From positions 1 through 31,630 of the forward strand of contig CAAERO010000009.1 of NCBI GenBank assembly GCA_900758495.1: a stretch of 31,630 nt of DNA. The letters are read 5' to 3'. The position numbers and the translations under genes were made by a program. Shown in pieces: positions 14,716 to 22,508 of the stretch. Numbering within the stretch: position 1 is the stretch's first letter; every line of letters begins with the position of its first letter. The notes under the pieces are model-generated. The model had not been told where the DNA came from. It made no database searches and worked only from the letters and a program-made list of their open reading frames with translations. The DNA comes from Bacilli bacterium (GTDB taxonomy: Bacteria > Bacillota_I > Bacilli_A > RF39 > UBA660).

Positions 14716-16446
14716 CTAATCTTCCTTAGTAATTTCTTTTTCGTAAAGACTTTTATACAGTTTACTATTTTTTAGTAATTCTTTATGGGTACCTTCAGCC
14801 CTTATCTTTCCATCTGCAAGTAATAATATTCTATCAGCATTCTTAATTGTTGATAAACGGTGTGCAATCATTAAAATTGTATAATCTTTTTGTAAATTAT
14901 CAATCGATTGCTGAATTTTTGCTTGAGTTTCATTGTCAAGTGCACTACTTGCTTCATCAAATAAAATAATCTCTGTCTTTTGAAGAAATGCTCTTGCTAT
15001 TGCCAATCTTTGTTTTTCACCACCTGATAAATTAACTCCACCTTCTCCAACTATTGTATCGTATTTATTAGGTAGAGAACTAATATATTCATCCAAGCAA
15101 GCTAATTTACAAGCTTCAACCATTTCTTCATCTGTTAAATCATTTTTTACTAATTTTAAATTGTCTTTAATACTCATATTAAAGATATAAGGGTTTTGGC
15201 TAACAATCGTAATATTACCTCTGATAGTATCTTTATCTAATTTTTTTATATCAACACCATCCATCGTGATTGTTCCATCATAATTATCATACATTTTACA
15301 TAATAGATTAAAAATTGTTGTTTTTCCTACTCCACTTTTTCCAACAAAAGCAACTGTTTCATTAGCATTAACTTTAAAACTTAAATCATTAAGAACCAAT
15401 TTAGTATTGTATTTAAAAGTCACATTTTTAAATTCAAAGTCACCATTAATTTTAGTTAGATGCTCATTACCAAACTTTTCTTTTGGATATTTAGTATTAT
15501 CAAATATATCAAAAACACGTGAAGCTGATAAATTAAATTTCTTAATTAATTCGTGAAAAGAAGTAATATTCTGTATCAAATTATTATAACTACCCCCAAA
15601 GTTTATAATAACAACACCTACTGCTGCCGAAATAGCATTTATTCTTATCTGAGAAACAACTATTAAAAGGGTTATAAAGTTGCATACATCTGAAAATGAC
15701 CATCTTACAAAAATATATGATAAATTTTTATTCTCCATTTCATACTTTTGATTATTTAATTTTCTAAATCTATCTTTAAGTTCTGTTAAAAAGCTAACTT
15801 CACCATTTAGCATTTTAATATCCTCTGCACCACGAACTATTTCACCAGCAAAACCAGTCATTGAATCATTATATTTTTTGTACTCTTTTTCACTTTTATT
15901 ATATTTATCTATTCTTTTTGTTTCAAGAAGGAATCTTGCTAAAAGGACAAATAAAACAAAGAAAAACATCGGTTTACATAATATAAAATAACTAACTATT
16001 ATTCCTAAATTAGAAACAATTCCAGTAATATATTCACTCATATCGGTAAAAATTGTAGAAATACTTTCAGTATCATCAACTAATCTTTGAATAAATACAC
16101 CAGAACTATTTTCTTCTAAAGTCTTATTATTTAGTTTTAATATCTCTTTTCCTAAATCAGACTGTATATCAATATAAATTTCTCTAAATATTTTCTCATA
16201 AAGTCTATTTCTAAAAAAGGAAAAAATATTATCTATAATACACAAACTTAAAATTAATATACCAGTATAAATTACTTGATCAAGTTTATTATCTGTTAGA
16301 TTAACTATTATAGTTGAAAAAGCAAATGGAAAAGCAACACTAAAAACTATATTAAAGAAACTTAATACTATATAAGCAATTATTCCTCTTTTTTCTTTTT
16401 TAGCATATTTCCAAATACACTTAATATTTTTTATAAATTCGTGCAT
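14716..16446 (-). CDS. ABC exporter, fused permease and ATPase
   Basis: This 576-aa protein is a half-transporter that must dimerise. Residues 1-310 are a six-segment type IV exporter permease domain; residues about 335-570 are the ATPase with Walker A GKSGVGKTT, a Q-loop in VSQNPYIF, signature LSGGEKQR, Walker B IILFDEASSALD and switch AHRLSTI. The substrate cannot be read from sequence (lipid, drug or peptide). The upstream TTG at 16461 would add five residues, but GGAGG sits between it and the ATG at 16446, 8 nt away, so ATG is the start. It is the third gene after the promoter at 17731-17758, following a DUF1848 gene by about 20 nt. Confidence 0.92.
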   Translation of the reverse strand: MHEFIKNIKCIWKYAKKEKRGIIAYIVLSFFNIVFSVAFPFAFSTIIVNLTDNKLDQVIYTGILILSLCIIDNIFSFFRNRLYEKIFREIYIDIQSDLGKEILKLNNKTLEENSSGVFIQRLVDDTESISTIFTDMSEYITGIVSNLGIIVSYFILCKPMFFFVLFVLLARFLLETKRIDKYNKSEKEYKKYNDSMTGFAGEIVRGAEDIKMLNGEVSFLTELKDRFRKLNNQKYEMENKNLSYIFVRWSFSDVCNFITLLIVVSQIRINAISAAVGVVIINFGGSYNNLIQNITSFHELIKKFNLSASRVFDIFDNTKYPKEKFGNEHLTKINGDFEFKNVTFKYNTKLVLNDLSFKVNANETVAFVGKSGVGKTTIFNLLCKMYDNYDGTITMDGVDIKKLDKDTIRGNITIVSQNPYIFNMSIKDNLKLVKNDLTDEEMVEACKLACLDEYISSLPNKYDTIVGEGGVNLSGGEKQRLAIARAFLQKTEIILFDEASSALDNETQAKIQQSIDNLQKDYTILMIAHRLSTIKNADRILLLADGKIRAEGTHKELLKNSKLYKSLYEKEITKED

Positions 16447-16468
16447 AGTTTTTACCTCCAAATTATAT

Positions 16469-17356
16469 TTATGGTTTTCTTACCTTTATCGTATCTTTAT
16501 CAGTAAGATGTCCAATTAATAGCGATGAGTTTACATCATGATTTCTATAGTTTTCATTAACTTTTGCTTCATCATAGTTAGCATAACAATATTTACATAA
16601 GTGTTTACAAGAATTATAAGCACCAATATCTACCATTTCAACACAATTACATAGATTTCCTTTTCGTATTTTTCCTTTCTTATAGTTCTTACCAGTTAAA
16701 GAATAAGCTAGTTGTTTACTAAGACAATCTTCTTTAATAAAACCATACTCCACTAAGTTTTCTTTTTCAAAACATGTTTGACAAGTAATATTATATTTAT
16801 TAGCTATTCTACTAAAGTTAACTCCTATTTCTTTATAATCTTCTTTAGTAAAAGGAATTATCTTTAAACTATTCATATTCCTTCTTACATTCTTATAATC
16901 ATCTATAAAAGAAATTATTATATGATTAGTACAACCATCTAGTAAAGAGCAAAGTCTTTCAAAAGCTTTAATATGATAATTAAGATTATACTTTTTACTT
17001 AGAAAAATTGGGTCGTACCTAATATAAATATTATCTTTACCAATAATCTCAGCTATTTGTTTAACTCCATCTATTATTAAACTTTTATTAGGAACATTTA
17101 ATTCTATATCATTTTTATATGGTGTTATTGTTACATTAAATAATACTTTCTTTTTAAACTCCTTTAGATAAGGGATTATAGGTAAAGGATTCTTAGTACA
17201 AAAGTATAACAAATCTACATCATCAAAATAGATTCTACTTACTAAACTAGGATAAAAGGGATTTCTAACATCAACATACCCTTCTTTATATCTATTAATA
17301 AACCAAGGAGTATAAAAAGCTACTATATCAGTTCTACCACTTACAAATAAAATCAT
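16469..17356 (-). CDS. DUF1848 family Fe-S protein
   Basis: This 295-aa protein belongs to DUF1848. It starts with SGRTDIVAFYTPWFINRYKEG and VRNPFYPSLVSRI, then has FCTKNPLP and FNVTITPY, and YDPIFL in the middle. The C-terminus holds a cysteine cluster: CNC, then YNSCKHLCKYCYANYD. CKHLCKYCYAN resembles a radical-SAM CxxxCxxC triad but at the wrong end of the protein; family members are thought to bind Fe-S and be distant radical-SAM relatives, and no reaction is known. The SD GGTGG is close to the ATG. It follows a small unknown gene by 9 nt and precedes an ABC exporter, so the three are cotranscribed. Confidence 0.87.
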   Translation of the reverse strand: MILFVSGRTDIVAFYTPWFINRYKEGYVDVRNPFYPSLVSRIYFDDVDLLYFCTKNPLPIIPYLKEFKKKVLFNVTITPYKNDIELNVPNKSLIIDGVKQIAEIIGKDNIYIRYDPIFLSKKYNLNYHIKAFERLCSLLDGCTNHIIISFIDDYKNVRRNMNSLKIIPFTKEDYKEIGVNFSRIANKYNITCQTCFEKENLVEYGFIKEDCLSKQLAYSLTGKNYKKGKIRKGNLCNCVEMVDIGAYNSCKHLCKYCYANYDEAKVNENYRNHDVNSSLLIGHLTDKDTIKVRKP

Positions 17357-17365
17357 TTTCCACCG

Positions 17366-17689
17366 TTATAATTTCTTAATTTTAAATTTACAGATAGGAA
17401 CTTTTTCTTTATTTTTCGCGTTATAATCAGTAACTCTTTTAGCATATAAATCTTTAACAACATCATTTGTTCTTATATTACGAATATCTAGTTCCTTACT
17501 AAATCTATCTTCATAAAACTCTATAGCATCATTATAACCGAATAAAAACCAGTCTTCTTTAATTGAATCTTCCGAAACATTTACATTAATCATAGCTTGA
17601 TTAGTTACAACAGATCCTAAAAAATCACACTTTCCATTTATAAAGCCATTCTTATAAGCTAAAAATCTAGTCATTATTATTTCTTCCAT
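17366..17689 (-). CDS. small protein of unknown function
   Basis: I do not recognise this 107-aa protein. It has no membrane segment and reads as a compact soluble domain: TRFLAYKNGFINGKCDFLG, then EDWFLFGYNDAIEFYEDRF, and a basic C-terminus (CKFKIKKL). The start is set by AAAGGAAG before ATG 17689; a longer frame begins further upstream but would include the SD. It is the first gene of a unit with the DUF1848 and ABC exporter genes, under a good sigma-A promoter. Confidence 0.72.
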   Translation of the reverse strand: MEEIIMTRFLAYKNGFINGKCDFLGSVVTNQAMINVNVSEDSIKEDWFLFGYNDAIEFYEDRFSKELDIRNIRTNDVVKDLYAKRVTDYNAKNKEKVPICKFKIKKL

Positions 17690-17730
17690 ATTTTTCTTCC
17701 TTTCTTTTATATATTTTTTCAAGTAGGATT

Positions 17731-17758
17731 ATTATACCATAGAAATTATGTTCGTCAA
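17731..17758 (-). promoter_or_regulatory. sigma-A promoter of the small-protein/DUF1848/ABC unit
   Basis: On the minus strand TTGACG (17758-17753), 16-nt spacer, TATAAT (17736-17731). Confidence 0.8.
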
Positions 17759-17781
17759 TATTTTTTTTGCTATTTTAAAAT

Positions 17782-17808
17782 AAAAAGTGCATCACAGGTG
17801 CACTTTTT
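17782..17808. terminator. bidirectional intrinsic terminator after the Fic-like gene
   Basis: AAAAAGTGCA pairs perfectly with TGCACTTTTT around a 7-nt loop. It lies 20 nt after the Fic-like stop on the minus strand. Confidence 0.88.
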
Positions 17809-17827
17809 AATATTAATAAACCATACT

Positions 17828-18481
17828 CTATATTTCCATTCCAAAAATACAATTATTGTATAAAAATTCAAGTAAAGATTCCATTTTATTAGTATTGTAG
17901 TATTCAGTTAATAAGCTATTAAATTCTTTAAAATATTCTTCTTTAATAGTAATAACACCACAACTATTTTCTATCATAATCTTGTTAGCCACTATCATAC
18001 TAGTTCTCTTATTACCATCCCAAAATGCTTGTGTTCTCATTAAGTATAGCATAAGTACTAAGCTTCTTCTAGTTATGTTCTTCTCTTCCATAATTTTTTT
18101 TATATTGGCAATTATTTTTGCTTCATTCGGTATATCTGGAATATAATCCACACCATTTATACCGACTTTTCCTGTTCTAAGTACTCCCCACTCTAACGAT
18201 TCGTTTCTTGAAACAAATGCATTAATCTTACAAATAAGTTCAAGAGTTATAGGTTCATCTATATTAGAAAGAACAAAACTCCAAGCATCTCTTAGATTTA
18301 AAATGCAATTAATCTCATCCAATCTTAATGAAGGAACATTAGCACCATCTAAAATAGTCTTTGTATCTTGGTAGTTTACATTTATTCCTTCTAACTTTGC
18401 ACTATTATAAATAATAAATACTAGCATATATTCAGGCAAAGAGGTACTTTCTTTTTTGGGTAAGTGATATTTATCTAACAT
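17828..18481 (-). CDS. Fic-domain protein with altered catalytic motif
   Basis: This 217-aa protein has the Fic fold, which usually transfers AMP or another nucleotide moiety to proteins. The core motif, normally HPFxxGNGRxxR, reads QAFWDGNKRTSM at Q151-M162: the catalytic His is Gln, while Phe, Asp, Gly-Asn and the first Arg are kept and the second Arg is Met. An N-terminal autoinhibitory motif of the (S/T)xxxE(G/N) type is intact as SAKLEG (S27, E31, G32). So the inhibitory helix survives while the catalytic base is gone. The start has AGAAGGAAG. It stands alone between two terminators, downstream of tRNA-Lys. No toxin-antitoxin partner is adjacent. Either the enzyme is inactive, or it uses another chemistry. 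Confidence 0.85.
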   Translation of the reverse strand: MLDKYHLPKKESTSLPEYMLVFIIYNSAKLEGINVNYQDTKTILDGANVPSLRLDEINCILNLRDAWSFVLSNIDEPITLELICKINAFVSRNESLEWGVLRTGKVGINGVDYIPDIPNEAKIIANIKKIMEEKNITRRSLVLMLYLMRTQAFWDGNKRTSMIVANKIMIENSCGVITIKEEYFKEFNSLLTEYYNTNKMESLLEFLYNNCIFGMEI

Positions 18482-18511
18482 ATTTTCTTCCTTCTATTTT
18501 AATAATTCAAC

Positions 18512-18540
18512 AAAAAAAGCTCTATCTAAATAAAGCTTTA
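18512..18540 (-). terminator. intrinsic terminator of tRNA-Lys
   Basis: On the minus strand AAAGCTTTAT pairs with ATAGAGCTTT (one G-U pair) around TTAG, followed by a T-run, 11 nt after the CCA end. Confidence 0.85.
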
Positions 18541-18551
18541 ATTACAATACA

Positions 18552-18627
18552 TGGTGGGCTGTTAGGGATTCGAACCCTAGACCCACTGATTAAGAGTCAG
18601 TTGCTCTACCAACTGAGCTAACAGCCC
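18552..18627 (-). tRNA. tRNA-Lys (anticodon CTT)
   Basis: Full cloverleaf on the minus strand: acceptor GGGCTGT/ACAGCCC, D arm GCTC/GAGC, anticodon stem ACTGA/TCAGT around CTCTTAA (CTT, reading AAG), T arm TAGGG/CCCTA, encoded CCA. It is a lone tRNA with its own promoter and terminator. Confidence 0.97.
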
Positions 18628-18632
18628 ATAAA

Positions 18633-18698
18633 TTGATTTACTACGTTAGTATAGCACATTTACTTTTAAAAGGGAATACCTAAATTGTAGTAAATCAA
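18633..18698. repeat. 12-bp perfect inverted repeat around the tRNA-Lys promoter
   Basis: TTGATTTACTAC (18633-18644) and GTAGTAAATCAA (18687-18698) are perfect inverted copies 42 nt apart. The interval carries the extended -10 TGCTATACT (minus strand) of tRNA-Lys. The repeat could be an operator or could fold in pflA read-through RNA. Confidence 0.75.
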
Positions 18699-18715
18699 CG
18701 ATATTTTTTTGAAAG

Positions 18716-19432
18716 TTAACTATTCTTCCATTTTTTCATAAACAATTCTTGTAATTCATTACATTTATCAACATCCATAGCCTCTACATCTTTTAATGGA
18801 TTATTTATACCTAACTCTTCATATTTAGAAAATCCCATGTGATGGAATGGTAAAAACTCTACTCTTTCCACATTATCAATCTTTTTTAAATATTCTACTA
18901 ATGAGTCAATATATTCTTCGCTATCCATCATACCAGGTACAACTACTTGTCTAATCCAAACAGGTTTACCACTTTTATTCATCGCTTCAATAAATTTTAA
19001 AGAATCATCCATTTCTCTACCTGTTAAATGTTTATAACCTTCTCTTGTAGTAAACTTAACATCAAATAAGATTAAGTCAACAAGACTAAGTATTTCATCA
19101 TAATCACCTTTTCCTACCCCACAAGTATCTAAAGCGATATGAATATCTTCTTTCTTTAATTTTTTACAAACATCAGTTAGAAACTCAATTTGAAGAAGTG
19201 GCTCTCCTCCAGAGAAAGTTACCCCTCCAGAATTTCTTTTAAAATACGGTTTACTTCTTAAAACTTTCTTAACAAGTTCATCACTAGTAATATTATCTTC
19301 TCTTTTAACCCACATTTCTGGATTATGACAGTAAAGACAACGAAGACGACAACCTGTTAAAAAGACAACTGTTCTAATACCTGGTCCATCTACAAGTCCA
19401 AATGTTTCAATAGAATCGATTGCACCAGTCAT
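18716..19432 (-). CDS. pflA: pyruvate formate-lyase activating enzyme
   Basis: This 238-aa radical-SAM enzyme installs the glycyl radical on pyruvate formate-lyase under anaerobic conditions. The [4Fe-4S]/SAM motif CRLRCLYC (C28, C32, C35) is in the PflA form, followed by TFSGGEPLLQ (SAM-binding GGE). LDTCGVG, FDVKF and WIRQVVVPGMMD also match PflA. It starts directly after the pflB stop with no gap, so translation is probably coupled; only a weak GAGA-type SD is present. The order pflB-pflA is the usual operon. Confidence 0.97.
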   Translation of the reverse strand: MTGAIDSIETFGLVDGPGIRTVVFLTGCRLRCLYCHNPEMWVKREDNITSDELVKKVLRSKPYFKRNSGGVTFSGGEPLLQIEFLTDVCKKLKKEDIHIALDTCGVGKGDYDEILSLVDLILFDVKFTTREGYKHLTGREMDDSLKFIEAMNKSGKPVWIRQVVVPGMMDSEEYIDSLVEYLKKIDNVERVEFLPFHHMGFSKYEELGINNPLKDVEAMDVDKCNELQELFMKKWKNS

Positions 19433-21670
19433 TTACATTTTCTCATGGAAAGTTCTTGCAATTACTTCCTCTTGTTGCTTTCTTGTAAGTTTATTAAATC
19501 TAACTGCATAACCAGAAACACGGATTGTAAGTAGTGGATATTTATCAGGATTATTCATAGCATCAATTAAAGTCTCACGGTTTAAAACGTTTACATTTAA
19601 GTGATGTGCCCCTTGAATAAAGTATCCATCAAGTAATGATACTAAGTTTTCAATACGTTCTTCTTCACTATGTCCTAAAGTATTAGGAACAATTGAGAAT
19701 GTATTAGAAATACCATCACGACAACAATTAGCCCAATCTAGTTTTGCTACTGAGTTAAGAGATGCTATAGCACCAGATGAATCTCTTCCATGCATTGGGT
19801 TAGCTCCTGGAGCAAAGGCAACACCTGCTTTTCTACCATCTGGAGTAGCCCCTGTGTTAGAACCATATACTACATTTGAAGTAATTGTTAAGATAGATAG
19901 TGTTGGATGAGCTTTTCTATAACAAGGATGTAGACATAACTCTTCATAGAATTTATTAATTATTTCTTTAGCAATATCATCTACTCTATCATCATCATTA
20001 CCAAATTTAGGATAATCTCCTTCAATTTCAAAATCAACAGTTATACCATCTTCATCTCTAATTGGTTTTACCTTGGCATATTTAATAGCTGATAGTGAAT
20101 CTACTGCTACTGAAAATCCAGCTACACCATAAGCCATTAATCTATTAACATAAGTATCATGTAAAGCCATTTGACCAGCTTCATAAGCATACTTATCATG
20201 CATGTAGTGAATAATATTCATAGCATCAGAATAGATTCTTGCTACTTCATGCATCATCTTATAGTAAGCATCTTTTACCTTATCATAATCAAGTACTTCA
20301 TCAGTCATCTTTTCAAAACCAGGAATAACTAAATCACGTCTTACTTCATCAACACCACCATTTAGAGCATATAACAAAGTCTTAGCAAGATTACAACGAG
20401 CTCCAAAGAATTGCATATCTTTTCCAATTCTCATGGCTGATACACAACAAGCTATACCATAATCATCACCCATAGATGGACGCATTACATCATCATTTTC
20501 ATATTGAATAGAGTCAGTAGCAATACTTACTTTAGCACAATATTTCTTCCAAGACTCTGGTAACTTATCAGCCCATAAAACAGTCATATTAGGTTCAGGG
20601 GCACTCTCTAAGTTCTCTAGGGTATGAACAATTCTGAAACTTGTCTTATTAACTAATGTTTCTCCTTCATTAGTCATACCACCTAATGAACAAGTAACCC
20701 AAGTAGGATCACCTGAGAATAATTCATCATATTCTGGTGTTCTTAAATGTCTTGCTGCTCTTAGTTTAATAACAAATTGATCAACTATTTCTTGAACATC
20801 ACTTTCAGTTAGAGTACCATTTGCTAAATCTCTTTCAAAGTATATATCAAAGAAAGCATCTACTCTACCTAAACTCATTGCAGCACCATTATTTTCTTTA
20901 ATAGCTGCTAAGTAACCAAAATATGTCCATTGTACTGCTTCTTTAGCATTCTTAGCAGGTCCTGAAATATCAAATCCATAGCTCTTAGCCATTTCTTTAA
21001 TTTCATTCAAAGCTCTATACTGCATTGATATTTCTTCACGAAGTCTAATAGTTTCATCATCCATAACTGTTATCTTCATGTTATCCCAGTCATTTTTCTT
21101 CTGTTCCATTAAATAATCAATACCATATAATGCTACTCTTCTATAGTCACCTATTATTCTTCCACGTCCATAAGCATCAGGAAGTCCTGTTAATAACTTA
21201 TTATGACGAGCACGTCTAATCTCAGCTGTATAAGCATCAAATACACCATCATTATGAGTCTTAACAAGATTAGTATCTTTTATAAAATGTTCAAGAGTAG
21301 AATCCATCTTATAACCATAAGCTTCTAACTCCTGATAAACCATCTTTATTCCACCCTTAGGAACAATTTCTCTTTTACCTAATTCATCAGTTTGAAGTCC
21401 AACAATTACATCATCATCTTCTGATATATATCCTGGTTTAAAAGCATTAATACCAGCAGGATGTACTGTATCTATATCGATAACATGTTTTTTAACTTCT
21501 TCTTTACACATATCATCATAGACTTTTAAAACTCTTTTAGTTTTATCAGTTGGTCCTACTAAAAAGCTTTCATCACCTTCATACTTCTTATAGTTTTTCT
21601 TAATGAAATCATTTACATTAATTTCTTTTGTCCAAGCTCCTTCATTAAAGCCTTTCCATTCTTCTTTCAT
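19433..21670 (-). CDS. pflB: pyruvate formate-lyase (formate C-acetyltransferase)
   Basis: This 745-aa glycyl-radical enzyme converts pyruvate and CoA to acetyl-CoA and formate, the anaerobic route from glycolysis. The active-site cysteine pair is C408-C409 in YGIACCVSAM, and the glycyl radical is G720 in IRVSGYAVRF. Both match the classic E. coli enzyme in spacing, and the length is close to the family norm. The SD is strong (GTAGGAGGTAGG, 4-9 nt). I see no clear Rex or Fnr half-sites in the 135-nt upstream region, which contains a TATACT (-10) but no good -35. Confidence 0.98.
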   Translation of the reverse strand: MKEEWKGFNEGAWTKEINVNDFIKKNYKKYEGDESFLVGPTDKTKRVLKVYDDMCKEEVKKHVIDIDTVHPAGINAFKPGYISEDDDVIVGLQTDELGKREIVPKGGIKMVYQELEAYGYKMDSTLEHFIKDTNLVKTHNDGVFDAYTAEIRRARHNKLLTGLPDAYGRGRIIGDYRRVALYGIDYLMEQKKNDWDNMKITVMDDETIRLREEISMQYRALNEIKEMAKSYGFDISGPAKNAKEAVQWTYFGYLAAIKENNGAAMSLGRVDAFFDIYFERDLANGTLTESDVQEIVDQFVIKLRAARHLRTPEYDELFSGDPTWVTCSLGGMTNEGETLVNKTSFRIVHTLENLESAPEPNMTVLWADKLPESWKKYCAKVSIATDSIQYENDDVMRPSMGDDYGIACCVSAMRIGKDMQFFGARCNLAKTLLYALNGGVDEVRRDLVIPGFEKMTDEVLDYDKVKDAYYKMMHEVARIYSDAMNIIHYMHDKYAYEAGQMALHDTYVNRLMAYGVAGFSVAVDSLSAIKYAKVKPIRDEDGITVDFEIEGDYPKFGNDDDRVDDIAKEIINKFYEELCLHPCYRKAHPTLSILTITSNVVYGSNTGATPDGRKAGVAFAPGANPMHGRDSSGAIASLNSVAKLDWANCCRDGISNTFSIVPNTLGHSEEERIENLVSLLDGYFIQGAHHLNVNVLNRETLIDAMNNPDKYPLLTIRVSGYAVRFNKLTRKQQEEVIARTFHEKM

Positions 21671-21762
21671 CTTTCCTACCTCCTACTTCTATAGTATATC
21701 ATGTATCAAGTTTCTTACTCAAATATCTTAGAAAAATTTTACAATATTTTACCTACTTATAA

Positions 21763-21797
21763 CAAAAATAGGATATATTATTCCTAATATATCCTAT
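21763..21797 (-). terminator. intrinsic terminator of the 3D-domain gene
   Basis: ATAGGATATATTA (21768-21780) and TAATATATCCTAT (21785-21797) form a perfect 13-bp stem around 4 nt, followed on the minus strand by TTTTTG. Confidence 0.85.
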
Positions 21798-21805
21798 ATT
21801 ATAAC

Positions 21806-22477
21806 TTAATAACCAAGTCTTAATATTTCAAAGTTAGCATTATAACTTACACCTTTTAATCTAGCTTCACGACTAGTTGTGTATAAAAGGTCAAAAGCAA
21901 ATTTTTTAGCTGTTCCCCTGCCAATATCTGGTCCTCTATCTAAAACAATACCAAGTACTGTTCCTTCATTACTATTAGATATTCTAACTATAGTACCAAA
22001 AGGATAATTTCTATCTCCTGCTAAAATTCGAACTTCACCATACTGATTATCATTATAAGTAATATTATCACCACTTATTTGATAACCAGAAGCAGTATAA
22101 TTACCAATATCAGCCCCATAACCACTCATCTTTGCAGTAAAGATTTCACCTTGATAATACATTCTTACTTCTTCTTGATTATTATTAGTATCATTACTGA
22201 TTGGTTTAACTTCTTCTACTTCTTTTTTTACTTCTTCTTTTGTTTGACTAACTACTTGTTTAGTTTCTTCTTTAGTTGTTTCTTTTTCTTCACTAACTTC
22301 TTCCTTGGTTTCTAAAGAAGCTGATTGAACTGCTACTTCCTTAGTAATTATACTACTATCAACAAAAGTATTGATTCTTTTAATTGATACAGATTTACTA
22401 TCAGGTATAACAGTTGTAACTGTTAAAATAGATGCCATTACAAGACAGGTATCTATAAAAACAAATAACTTTTTCAT
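21806..22477 (-). CDS. secreted or anchored 3D-domain protein
   Basis: The protein (223 aa) has a 3D (double-psi beta-barrel) domain, as in spore and cell-wall hydrolases such as YabE/MltA-related proteins and stationary-phase wall enzymes. Residues 1-23 are a signal peptide or anchor (MKKLFVFIDTCLVMASILTV). Residues about 40-105 are a Glu/Lys/Thr-rich linker. The C-terminal 3D domain has GTIVRISN, VLDRGPDIG and KFAFDLLY; the Asp residues named for the domain are in DRG.D and FDL. The start is ATG 22477, with AGGTGAT 4 nt upstream; a longer frame reaching back into murE lacks an SD. It follows murE by 31 nt, which fits a role in peptidoglycan. Confidence 0.85.
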   Translation of the reverse strand: MKKLFVFIDTCLVMASILTVTTVIPDSKSVSIKRINTFVDSSIITKEVAVQSASLETKEEVSEEKETTKEETKQVVSQTKEEVKKEVEEVKPISNDTNNNQEEVRMYYQGEIFTAKMSGYGADIGNYTASGYQISGDNITYNDNQYGEVRILAGDRNYPFGTIVRISNSNEGTVLGIVLDRGPDIGRGTAKKFAFDLLYTTSREARLKGVSYNANFEILRLGY

Positions 22478-22508
22478 TAAATCACCTATTAATATGATAC
22501 TAAAGATT

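Noticed and set aside
16447..16461. TTG start adding five residues to the ABC exporter
   Set aside because: This stretch contains the SD for the ATG at 16446.
21671..21805. Rex or Fnr operator upstream of pflB
   Set aside because: No convincing TTGTGA-N8-TCACAA-type or TTGAT-N4-ATCAA site; the 13-bp palindrome there works as the terminator of the 3D-domain gene.
22079..22315. Plus-strand frame rich in Phe and Ser
   Set aside because: It is the antisense shadow of the Glu/Lys-rich linker of the 3D-domain protein.
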